From Rhizopus sp. PT2906 (Eukaryota; Mucoromycota; Mucoromycetes; Mucorales; Rhizopodaceae), in the NCBI GenBank assembly GCA_025529335.1, contig JAMYHX010000051.1:62001-126000 (forward strand): DNA of 64,000 nucleotides, given 5' to 3'. Positions 1 to 10,332 of the stretch are shown piece by piece (the first letter of the stretch is position 1; each line of letters starts with the position of its first letter). Both the position numbers and the translations under genes were made by a program. Under the pieces are notes generated by a model, which saw nothing but the letters and a program-made list of their open reading frames with translations, ran no database searches and had not been told where the DNA came from.

Positions 1-309
1 AGCCACTAGTAAGCAATTGTACGAAGAAATAACGACAAGAGCAACGTGTTTGATATAGATCATTATAATAACCTGAGTATAATTTTACAGTAGAGCATAC
101 ATCCTACTCGATCACACCGAGGTAGAGCGGAATCCGAAACTCAAGAGAAGTACCAAGACGAGAATGAATAAATGGATTTTTTTTTTCTTGGCCAATGTTA
201 GGCTCACTCACAGGCGCACTACACTACAAACATGGAATAAATACGTAGTGTTCCTGAACTTTATCTTCATTAAAGTAATATCATTATACCAAGCCTTTTT
301 CGCGTTTAC

Positions 310-2940
310 TCTCTATATCCCAACTTAACTTTGCCAAAAATACTTTGAATCATGATGAAGTTGCTACATCTATTGAGCAAGCTTTCGCGATTGGTGCCCA
401 GTTCTCTTCCATTGATGAAATTAAGAAAGTTGCCAAAGATTTTGGAAAACAGCATAATATTATTCTGGTCATTTTGTGATCCAACAAAAGAATGATCTAT
501 CGCATCTGTAAACATGGTCAAGAGTACCGTGCTGCAAAAAACGAATTACTGAAGCAGAAAACAATGAAAAAGATCAAGAAAAAAAGAAGCGTAACACTGA
601 CAGCCATCAAATTGGTTGTCCATGCATGATCTATGCATCTCTAAAGGTAGACAAATTTGTCATTAGTAAAGTCAGCCACAAGCACAATCATCGCATAGCA
701 GATGATCAGCGTGTTTATGCAGTCAATAGAAAATTAGATGCTGCTCAAATGGAAAGAACAGTTAGCTGCTTAAATTGCCAGGAAATACACCAGCTAGAGT
801 TGCAAATATGTTTCAGAATGAAGGAGCCCCAATTCAAAAAAAGGATATATATAACATATATTATCAATTTGTAAAGCAAGGCACTAGTGCAGACGACAGC
901 TTACGTTTCATTATGGAGCTTGAAGATAAGAATTACCATGTTAGATGCTCTGCCAACGACCCCAACGGAGTGAATATGATTTTTTTGCCCACATTGAAGC
1001 AATCAAAGAGACACAGCATATGCCTAAGTGCATTGTTATCGATGCTACCTATAAGATGAATAGTCATCGTATGGTGCTTTTAAGCTTTGTGAGCACCAGC
1101 AATGTATATGGAGAAACTCGTAATTCTTTGGCATCATTCCATATTGCCGGTGCATGAATGGATCATGAATCAGCAGTGAAATATATATGGTCTGTTCAAC
1201 AGTTTAGGTTACTGGTTTTTAATGGAAAAACAGAGCTACCCAACGTTTTGTCACTGATAATGACAAAGCTTTAAGATCAGCATTAGATGATGTATTCCCT
1301 GAGAGTGGTAAGCTTTTATGCTATATTTACATTTCCAGGAATTTTCAGAAGCATGGCCTATCCAAGCTTACATCATTGTATTCAACAATCAAAGCAAATA
1401 ATATGGCTAGATTGAAAATTAGAGACCAAGTGGCAGAGATAGCACTTTCAGCCAACACTGAAGAGCATTTTAAGCAGACTTTGAAGAAATATAGAGAATA
1501 TTTCAGCCTAGATGGAAGATGTACAGACGGTGGTGTGCATGGAATCCAATATTTAGAGAAGATGTTAAAAGAGAAAGAACACTGGGTTGGACTTTATGCC
1601 AATAATTACATACACTTGAATAGTCGTTCTTCAAATCGAGCCGAATCAACTCATTCGTCTCAGAAGCGCTTCATTCAGGCGTCTTCTGGAAAGCTAGACC
1701 TTGTTACAAGAAAATTAGATTATTGGGCCAAGGAACGTCTTTCATTAAGAAAACTGAAAAACGAACAAGAATCGTTGAAGCAATCTGTTCGCCTTATATC
1801 TCCTGAACATGAATACAAATTGGGAAATTCCAAAGGAAAGGTGTCAAAATATGCAATTGATATCATCAAACAAGAGATGATCGCCTCGATTTCGAACAAC
1901 TGCGAGTACAGCGATAACTGTTTGTGCCAAGTGAAGGGGAATTTTAGTCTACCTTGCCGACATCTTCTTGCTAAATATGACATTATTCCTCTCAATATTC
2001 TCCACAGGTGTTGGTTGAATTATGAAACATAGAAGCAAGTAGAGCAAGAAAGTACGTTACAAGATGATATAGCTATTGGTAGTGAGCCCAAGATTGAGGA
2101 TAAGATCCTAAATAAATTAAAAAACACCTGATCTTTATCTTGCAACGCATTCACAGAGCAACAAAAATTAGCTATTTTACACCAACTTCAAAAAGTAAAA
2201 ACAGAATTAATGGCTCCCAAAGACCAGCCACAGAATATGCTCTTTCTAGCAGTAATTGACGACATCAAAGGGTGGCCAAAAAACACCAAGCAAATGGCTA
2301 CTGCCCTAGAAATTTTCAATGAAGAAATAGAAAAGAAAACAAAAATATGGGCACATCTCCTATAGAGAAAAGCAGGTAGTTTACAAATTGAATATGCTAT
2401 GGACTCTATATTCAAATATCTATAGTTTATCGATGAAACCAATGGCAAGATGTTTAGTTGTTTAACGAAGAAGGAGCTGAAGCCAAAGAACTTGCTCTTT
2501 GAAATAAAGCATGGATATACAAAACGTTAATTGCTTTATTTCTCCAGAAGATGATGAGGAATTGTGGCTTTCGAGCCATACCCATAGCCGTGTATGGTAC
2601 AGAAACAAGATGGATAGAAGTTAAAGAACACATGTTGGAAACGTATAGAAGATACGAAAGTAGCCTATATCGTGATCGATTTGGAGTGAACGAATAGGCC
2701 AACATTGTAACAGCCTTGACCTGTAAAGATGCTCTAAACATGGATTTCAGTCATTGGTTTGACATTGTCAACTTGCCTCAAATTGCAGCAGATGTGTTCC
2801 AAAGGACGGCTGTTGTTTATTCTAATAGTAGAACTGAAATAAATGAATCATGCTTTCTCTTTACTCCTTTTAGTGCTAAGACAAAGGTGCCTTACGACCC
2901 AATAATATTGTCTCTTTCAATCATATTTCTATCTCGATAA
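310..2940 (+). pseudogene. Degenerate MULE transposase with SWIM finger and C-terminal OTU-like domain
   Basis: Broken coding remnant read across several frames on the plus strand. In order: a FAR1-like zinc region (Cys pair near 625, then HKHNH near 675-690); a MULE catalytic core with the first aspartate in VIDATYKMN (about 1035-1060) and the second in TDNDKALRSAL (about 1255-1285); a 218-residue open stretch (1376-2032) ending in a SWIM zinc finger (CLCQ then LPCRH, about 1920-1960); and an OTU-type segment with the Cys-box NCGFRAI (about 2560-2580), then RWIEVKEHMLETYRRY and IAADVFQRTAVVYS. Lesions visible: TGA near 477, frameshifts near 590, 780, 960 and 1320, TAG near 2697. FAR1, MULE and SWIM domains together define Mutator-like transposases. 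The OTU tail is the unusual part. Not functional here. Confidence 0.82.
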
Positions 2941-4040
2941 AAAAAAAGAGACATCTTCCATTTGAGACTCCATTATGTGTGGCTCAGAAGGCTTACAATC
3001 ATTCACAATATCCCTATGCTCGTTGTCATAGAAAAGGGGGACAGATCCTGTATGATTAATGCGACGGTTTGTAGAAAGAGTCTCTTGCAACGTCTGCTTA
3101 CTAATCCAGCCTTCTGAATGGAAATAGCGTGCAACGGCAAATTTAATCGGGACACGGATGTATCTTGATGCGCCTTCTATGCGATTACAATGATGCATGA
3201 AAGAGAATTTGATTTGCTCTTCTTTGTAGCATCAACATATTTAGGGTCACGTAGGGTTTTAGCGTCGCAAGGATCAAAATCGTCCTTTAAGATAGCTTTA
3301 AATTTCTTGAGTCAGGATCTAAGTTCATCTGTATAATCGCTGTGTATCAAAAGAGCCACTACATTACGGCCCGGATAGTGGATACCCAGGATGCGACTGC
3401 TGTTGATGTTCAGTTTGCGTAATCAAGATCACAGTTGTCTGATATGTGCGTGAGCCTTAGTGGGAAGGTAGAGGTATTGGAAGCCTTGGTTGTCCGAATG
3501 TGGCTTCAAAAGTCATGCAGTAGCCTCTTGCTGCTGTTAATGTCACTGCTATTGTTACTGCAATAAGCTCTTCTTAAAGCGATGGGCCTGGCTGGGGTCA
3601 CGCCAAGACGTGGAAACGGTAGTGAGTTCAGGAGAAATCAATCAAGGACTGGGCGTTTGCGGCCAAGGCGCCTGTGGATGCGCTGGAGGATAAGTGTTCC
3701 TTGTTTAATTGACCTTGGAGTTGAATAGTAGTGGCATAAAGACGCATGATTTCTGCTCTGGCAGCGGCTATTTCGTAGGATCATAGTTTACAGAGATGTC
3801 CTCCTGGAGTTGATTCAATGCACGATTCGGAATTTCCTGACTGTGTCTGGACGTTTTGATGATCTCTTCAGTCGAAGACAGATATAAATCAGAAATAAAA
3901 AATTGAACAATAGATCTCATGGTTGAAGCACGGTAAGAAACACCACAGCCGTTGCAGCGGAAAATAAGTTGTGGGGGCTCAGTCTTCGTACTGCAATTGC
4001 GAAAAAAGACGCCTGTCTTGCACATTGAGGGCATGTCTCA
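2941..4040 (-). pseudogene. CACTA-like/unknown DNA transposon coding relic, copy A
   Basis: Minus-strand relic of a transposon protein, tail-to-tail with the MULE relic. The N-terminal part (4034-3768) has a Cys-rich start (PSMC, FRCNGCGVSYRAS) resembling the zinc-rich N-terminus of fungal CACTA-like transposon proteins. Further on, a segment with LLIHSDYTDEL and DAKTLRDPKYVDATKKSKS is clearly related to the segment VIVCNDYANEL at 52.3-52.5 kb, so two diverged copies of one family are present. The last open piece is 2929-3198. Frames are broken by stops and shifts. The superfamily assignment is inference from general resemblance; the shared ancestry of the two copies is seen in the sequence. 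Confidence 0.45.
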
Positions 4041-4880
4041 AACTTTACAAGCAGTTCTGCCGTTTTCTATATTGCGATAAAACATGTTGTAGTCATGATG
4101 TTGGTTGAATTAGTAGAGCCAGGCGGTATGGGTAAAGCAGTTGTTTTTGTTGTGATTAGTGTAACATATAATTTGTGAAAAGGTAATTACTACACTACTT
4201 TTTGGTAAAAGTTGTATAAAGTAAATTGCTTACATATCAAAGTGGTGCTATGATTCATGCTGTTCAAGAGAAACAGAGACAAATAAGCTGAAAAAGATGC
4301 TGTTTATAGAATTATATGCATAAGAACAACAAAGACCGACTTTTTTGAATCTCTTTTAAACGTGTTTCTTACTCTCTCTTTCTCTTTAATGTTAAATCAA
4401 ATGACAGAGTATTTATGCTACTAATGCCATGGATTTGTTTGCTAGAATCATCGATTTGCGTAAATATCCAAGTTTTGTCTGACGTAATATTTCGCAACGT
4501 GGATTTCAAAGCATGATTAGGTAATCATGCGCTTGATTACTATCCCTTTTTTGAGGACAAAAAAGAGTATTGTTATTCGTTGAGAGAATGGCCTAAGCAC
4601 ACACAATTGTCTGACTTTTAATGTGTAGACGTCACCGAAATGACTCACCTTGCTATATAAATAAATTCCCTCTCTTTTTCTCTTCTTTTTTTATATAATT
4701 TTCCTACACATTTTAATTCTCCTATAATACAGCTATCAAATATTTGCGACTAAAACTACAACTATCACTACTTTGCTTATAAAGATAATCAAAATTTCGT
4801 CAATAATTACAGTTATAGATATTATACAACGAGCTGTTGTATATACAGTCAATTATGCTCTTTCGCATAAACATCCATTG
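4041..4880. promoter_or_regulatory. Upstream region of the W2-domain gene with bZIP sites and TATA box
   Basis: No coding potential. Close to the next gene lie an ATF/CRE-like AGACGTCA (about 4627-4634), a perfect TGACTCA (4641-4647, the Gcn4/AP-1 core) and a TATATAA box (4654-4660), followed by a pyrimidine-rich stretch typical of fungal start regions. The first ATG of the downstream frame is at 4881. Confidence 0.5.
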
Positions 4881-6335
4881 ATGCCGGCTTTGGATACTGT
4901 TGATACACCCACAACAATGAACGTAACAACTTCGGAAATATGTTCATCACCTACAGACATAAAGAAACCAACAATGCATCAACCTACAAACAAACAACAA
5001 CGTAAGAGTCGTTCTTTTCACCTTCTTATTCGGGAAATAAAAAGGCTCCGCGATGAAAATTCAACCTTACGTAATAGCGTTGCTTTGTTGAAAAACGATA
5101 TTAGAGATGCGACTGTCTCAAGACAGAACACAGATGCTAGCCACAAACGATTTTATGATGAATGCATGGACAAAAACAGCAGGTTAGAAATGGATTTAAT
5201 GGACAAGGAGGATGAAATCAAACAATTGAAAAAACAAATTGAAGATCTGCAATCTCGGGTTAACTCCGGCGGAGGATTAACGTTACATGATGCGGCCTAT
5301 TTTAAGAACAAGGACTCCCTCATGTTTGGTTGTTATGAATTTGAAGAAGATGAGATGCAATGCCAGCCTGTTGCCAAGGAAACAGCTTTACCTGAAGCTG
5401 TGGCCGAAATGGACAAGCCTGCATTAAACGAAACAATTTCTGAAGTACATGCAACGGTTGAGGAAGAGAATGAGGAAGAGGAGGAAGAACCACAACAGTC
5501 TTTTGAAGAAGTTGCCATCTCTTATATACATCAAGCTATATTGTCAAAACTTTCTAGTGCTCGTGTCAGATTGGAATTAGACGATCTTATTGTCAAGTAC
5601 GATCCTACACCGGAAGCTATTTCTGTTGCCTTGGCCAGTGCCTTTTTACATTGGGTATCTTCCTCGCTCAGCTTGATGGATAAATCCCAGACTGCTGCTA
5701 AAGTATTTGCTACAAAGATACAATCCGGCATCACTGACTTCTGGGAAGCTATTTTGCAATATTATGCAGCTGAAGAGGAATGCCAACTGCAGTTATTGAA
5801 ACAAATCGAATTAATTCTGACTGATGCTGATAAATTGAAATTCTCCGGTATTATCATCAGCCATTTTGATCGACTTATTTTGATGCTTTACAAATACCAT
5901 ATTGTTGATGATGATGCTGTCGTTGCCTGGTGGAAAGATTCTGCGAGTGATACAGTCTCCCAACAGATTCGCTCAGTGACTACTCGTTTCGTTGAATGGG
6001 TTCAAGAAGAAGATGAAGAGAGCGAACAGGACGACGGCGAAGATGACAGTGGTGACGACAATGATGATGCAAATAATACCAATAATGATGATAATGACCA
6101 AGACCATGAAGATGACACAAACAGCAGTGAAATCGAATCTGAAGATGAACAAGAAATTATCAACAGTATTCTTGATACTCATAACAAATACTGCTGCATC
6201 TGCCTTTTGGAAACAGACAACAAGACTGACTCACCTACATCTATGACCAAATTAAATGAATGCAGCTGCTATAGTAAATATTCCGATGCACCTGCCATCC
6301 CAAAACCCAAGAAATCGGTAACGATTTCGTTGTAA
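4881..6335 (+). CDS. Coiled-coil protein with W2 (eIF5/eIF2B-epsilon C-terminal type) HEAT domain
   Basis: Single-exon gene, 484 residues from the ATG at 4881. The open frame extends upstream to 4773, but that codon is TTG and the extra stretch looks like leader sequence. Residues about 45-135 form a charged coiled coil after a basic patch (KQQRKSRSFH). Residues about 215-385 match the W2 fold: HFDRLILMLYKYHIVDDDAVVAWW, then RFVEWVQEEDEESE, which is the conserved aromatic/acidic end of W2 domains. A long Asp/Asn/Glu-rich stretch follows and a Cys-rich tail. W2 domains occur in eIF5, eIF2B-epsilon, eIF4G/DAP5 and BZW/5MP, where they bind eIF2-beta. None of the partner domains of eIF5 or eIF2B-epsilon is present, so this is neither orthologue. 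A role in eIF2-linked translation control is inference. Confidence 0.75.
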   Translation: MPALDTVDTPTTMNVTTSEICSSPTDIKKPTMHQPTNKQQRKSRSFHLLIREIKRLRDENSTLRNSVALLKNDIRDATVSRQNTDASHKRFYDECMDKNSRLEMDLMDKEDEIKQLKKQIEDLQSRVNSGGGLTLHDAAYFKNKDSLMFGCYEFEEDEMQCQPVAKETALPEAVAEMDKPALNETISEVHATVEEENEEEEEEPQQSFEEVAISYIHQAILSKLSSARVRLELDDLIVKYDPTPEAISVALASAFLHWVSSSLSLMDKSQTAAKVFATKIQSGITDFWEAILQYYAAEEECQLQLLKQIELILTDADKLKFSGIIISHFDRLILMLYKYHIVDDDAVVAWWKDSASDTVSQQIRSVTTRFVEWVQEEDEESEQDDGEDDSGDDNDDANNTNNDDNDQDHEDDTNSSEIESEDEQEIINSILDTHNKYCCICLLETDNKTDSPTSMTKLNECSCYSKYSDAPAIPKPKKSVTISL

Positions 6336-8398
6336 ATATTATCCCATTTAGACTATAATAAATAAAATTCAAGTTAGCAAAGTATATACTTTATATAAAG
6401 TTTGAAAAAGGAGTTTGTATGTGGGCACAAGTATACAAAGCATGTTACACACCAAAATAATAACAAACGAACCCTTTAACAAATGCGATAGAGCATAGAT
6501 TTTACAGCCTCAAGTTATTCATTAACATGTAGAAACGGAACAGAGTAGCCAAGATGTAATCATAAAAGGCCGTGAGCGTTTTATTTGAAGGCTTCTAAAA
6601 GGATAGGAGCAAACGTTACACTATTCGGCATTGGCTACTTGACTAGTTTCTTTTCGGCAATGATATCTCAAGTTAATACAAGGGAATATGAACGTATAAA
6701 TGTCATATTTATCAAGGCATTATAGTATGATGACCTTTTACAAGAATAGTTGGTAATTCTTACATCATCATGATCTATCTGGATCCCTGAAAAATAGACC
6801 TTGATTGACACGTACCTGATGCATATATTCTTGTACTTGATTGATCTGCTATCCATGTAACAAAGGTAGTGACTACCTCCTTAATACGTTATTTACAGCC
6901 AAGCTGTTGAGCTTTTTAATGTTAAAACATTGCATGACAAGTGATATTGGTTCAAAAGAAATCTATTTTATTTGCAATAAAGTGATTGCTACTTGCTCCA
7001 ACAGTGGGTAAGATCGTGCTTAAGGGAAATAGAAAAAAGTTGGCAATAGAGTACTCCTTAAGCGTGGTATATCCAAGAAAGCTGACAGTGTGTACTTTCT
7101 GGTGTGTGTAGTGTTCACTGTGCTCAGCCTTGTTGCCTTAGCAACAGCGAGGCGTTAAGAACGTGATATAATCCTTCCTTATTTAGATCCGGTCCGAAAA
7201 CCCGCCTAAACTTCGCCTATATACAGAAATAGGTAATCCCACTTTGTTTCCATTTGGTTGGTCTACTCCTTTCAATAAAAAAAATTCTTTATTTAGCCCT
7301 ATCCATTTCAAGCCAACAGAGGAGACAAGGGGAACAGGGGTTGTAAACAAAAAAGCAGTATTTTTAATAGTAAAAAAAAAAAAAGCCCACATACATACAG
7401 TATTTTGTAAAAACGCGTTATAGCGTGAACAGAAGATTGGCATTCTTGTTGCACGTTAAGCTTCTAGAATATTCAGGTTATGGGCATGTGGTTGCTTATT
7501 CCATTAAATGACGAGTATAAAGAATAATAAAGCTCATTCATAGAATAATGGTACATCCTTTGACCATTTTACTATTTAGCTGCGGGCGATCATTATCAGC
7601 ACGTTTTGTTTTCTATTCGCTTGATCGATCAAAGCCAGAAATAAAAAACAGGGTCAAGTGATAAGATGACAAGCAAATCATTTTGGGTTTGCGCAACATT
7701 CTGTCGAAAATAATGGAAAATAATCAATGTTGCGTACGGTATTTTATACACAAATAAGTAAGCTTACTAAAGATGATCCAGCCGCGGGTAAACTACGGAT
7801 GCATATTGCTTTTATTTTCTAAAGTTCAATCAGTTGATCTTTTTCTTTTTCATGCAGTGACGAAAGTTCGTGTGTCCTTTTAATAAAATGCGAAAATTAA
7901 TAAAGTGCCGCGAAACGGATGTAAATAATCCTAATGCAAAAAGTAAAAATAGTCTATCAGTTATTTTCATTAAAACCCACTGTGGATGATTTATTGTAGG
8001 TTACATTTTCTCTCTTCCAAGGAGGCTGAATTATGATGTAACCCTCACTAAATTTGACCCAACAAAAGTCACTGCAGATTAACTAAAGCTACGTGTTTTG
8101 GTAAATGAAAATTGTGAAAACTCAAGTTATGTTACAATTCAATACAATATGACTCAAAGACATTAGAAATAACTTGTCAGGGCAATATTGTTTCCGATCA
8201 TTCTATGATGAAACCATCAAATAATGCTTCAAGTGATCACAAAAAGCCATTTTTTTCTTCCGCAGCATTTTCGCCATCCTTCCATAAATAAACACTGTGC
8301 CACAGTTTAAGCGCGCTTATATAAATGGATAATTTTCTTTCTTTCTTTCCCTTCTTTTATTAATTCTTTTTTATATTTATTATTGCATCTCTAAAAAA
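6336..8398. other. 2.06-kb intergenic stretch, no gene recognised
   Basis: Only short, low-complexity open frames on both strands. A short minus-strand frame at 7183-7443 lacks homology I recognise. Before the next gene there is a TGACTCA at 8150-8156, a TATATAA-type box near 8318 and a CT-rich stretch leading to the ATG at 8399. Confidence 0.4.
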
Positions 8399-8860
8399 AT
8401 GACTGAATCCATTCAATTCTATGATCAAGAAGACATTTACCCTAATATCTTCTTGAATACTTTCCAGGAGAAAGTAAGCAAAAGATTATCATTCTCTAAA
8501 TTACTGCAAAAAAAGCCAACGATCATGGGTCGAAAGCTCAGTATCTTTTCTCGTCAAAAAAAACCTGAATTGAAATTGGTGATCCCAATGACACTTGAAA
8601 GAAAAGAAACAAACTCAACACACGCCAGCAGCACAGATGATGAATTGATAACGACACCTACAAGCGAATCATTCAGTCTATCTTCAACACAACTTCAGAC
8701 AGCTGTAACAACTCCTTCTTCAAAAAGCCTAATCGATTACTCGGGTCAGGGATACTCTAATTTTTATATCAAATTGCCTAATGGAAACTGGATGGTGAGA
8801 ATTAGAGATAGCCAAAGAAAGATTGTTGGTACATTCGAGATTGATGGATCCATGATTTAA
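8399..8860 (+). CDS. Small Ser/Thr-rich protein of unknown function
   Basis: 153-residue single-exon frame with ATG at 8399, about 75 bp after a TATA box and a CT-rich tract, a good promoter layout for this genome. The N-terminal half is basic (KRLSFSKLLQKK, GRKLSIFSRQKK) and could be phosphorylated by basophilic kinases. The middle is Ser/Thr-rich and low complexity. The last 40 residues form a compact segment (GYSNFYIKLPNGNWMVRIRD, then IVGTFEIDGSMI) with alternating hydrophobics, likely a small beta-rich module. I do not recognise the family. Codon use and promoter support a real gene; no function is assigned. Confidence 0.6.
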   Translation: MTESIQFYDQEDIYPNIFLNTFQEKVSKRLSFSKLLQKKPTIMGRKLSIFSRQKKPELKLVIPMTLERKETNSTHASSTDDELITTPTSESFSLSSTQLQTAVTTPSSKSLIDYSGQGYSNFYIKLPNGNWMVRIRDSQRKIVGTFEIDGSMI

Positions 8861-10332
8861 ACCCTGTATTTCTATGTAAATAACACTGTTACTCTAAATG
8901 CATCTATACATACATACACACATACATATACCCCCTCTCTTTCTCTCTTATCATATTCCACTCCCTTACACAAAAAGAAAAAAAAAAAAACTTCCTAATA
9001 TATTCACATCTCCTTTGTACATTCTTCTTCATTCTCCTTTGACCTTTATTCTTATGCCTTTAAGCATCATCCTTTTTATTTTATGTATTTCATTATTATC
9101 AATAAATTACTATAGAAATTTCTAAATGTCTTACTTTTCAATGATTGCCTTTTTTAATTTATCATTGTCTTTTTTCGATTCTCAATGGTTGTACAAGATC
9201 GAAACTGCTGCTTAGAGATGTTAAGCCTCAGTAACACGAGGAATCATCTAATCCGAGTAGGAAAACTACGAAAAACGCCCAAGAAAAAAGCTTGTCAGGT
9301 TGGGGATGATCATATGCATCAATACCAGAAAATATCCCCCCTCTCATATCCCTTCAACTGCTCTCAAGTGCATTTTATGCTAGGTTGATGTGCATCCTTT
9401 TTTCTTTTTATCATTCACTCTTGATATTAGAATACCGCGGGCTCAATAGGACGCATTTAATTTTTAATTTATGCGGGACAATCAATACTCTACTATAGAC
9501 AGATTCATTCAGATAGGATGACTAGCAAGGGGACTTTTTTTTTTCTTTATTCCCCTCACAGAAGCTGATACTATCGGTACTAGTCAAGTTTAAGGATTCC
9601 CGCTTGCAGTAAATTGACCCCATTATACCAAACTGACAGGCATGGCTTTAGAGGGGTCGTCTATAGTACAAGCCACCAAGGCATCCCCAATTATGGTGCG
9701 GTTAAATGGGCGCAAGAAATCAAAGGGGGAATCACATTTGTTGCTAGACAACCGATAGATATTAACTGATTGTATTTCAAGACGGTTGATAAACGATATA
9801 TGTTTTGCTTATACGCTTCAATATTTTACATCATCACCAAGGATAAATGGAAGCACATTCTAGAAGAAAGTTGCTCCTGACAAACTTGCGTAAATGTTGA
9901 TGATGCTATTTAGTAACCGGAAAAAAGTTAAACAATGGCGTCATAATTAAAGAAGATTATAGAAGAGACGTTCTTCAGCTCATATAAGAGCAACTTCCAG
10001 CACAAAATTGCCCTCATGCCAATTCATATTGTTTCCAAGAGGCTTTTGATGCTATATCATCACAATAACATATTGTAAATGAGAATATTGTGAGCACTCT
10101 GCGGCGCAGGAGTCGTCACTTTCAAAAGAAGACAAGAGGGGAAATTTTAAACATTTTACTTGACTATCTTTAAGAATTGAGTGTATTTATTTTAAGCTAT
10201 TTTCCTTGAGGATATCAATTGATTACATGTCAAATAACTAGAAGACTAATGAATAAAAAAATAATGTATTGCTCATTTTATATTTACCGAGGCGTTAAGG
10301 AATGCACTGCCGTTATGGACAGCGCATTAAAT
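8861..10332. other. 1.47-kb intergenic stretch downstream of the Fanzor-type relic
   Basis: Begins with the CT/CA-rich 3' region of the small gene. No convincing gene follows. Because the neighbouring nuclease relic reads on the minus strand and ends at 10333, the right part of this stretch (about 10000-10332) is its 3' flank, where a guide (omega-like) RNA would be expected. No structure could be proven by eye. Confidence 0.3.
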
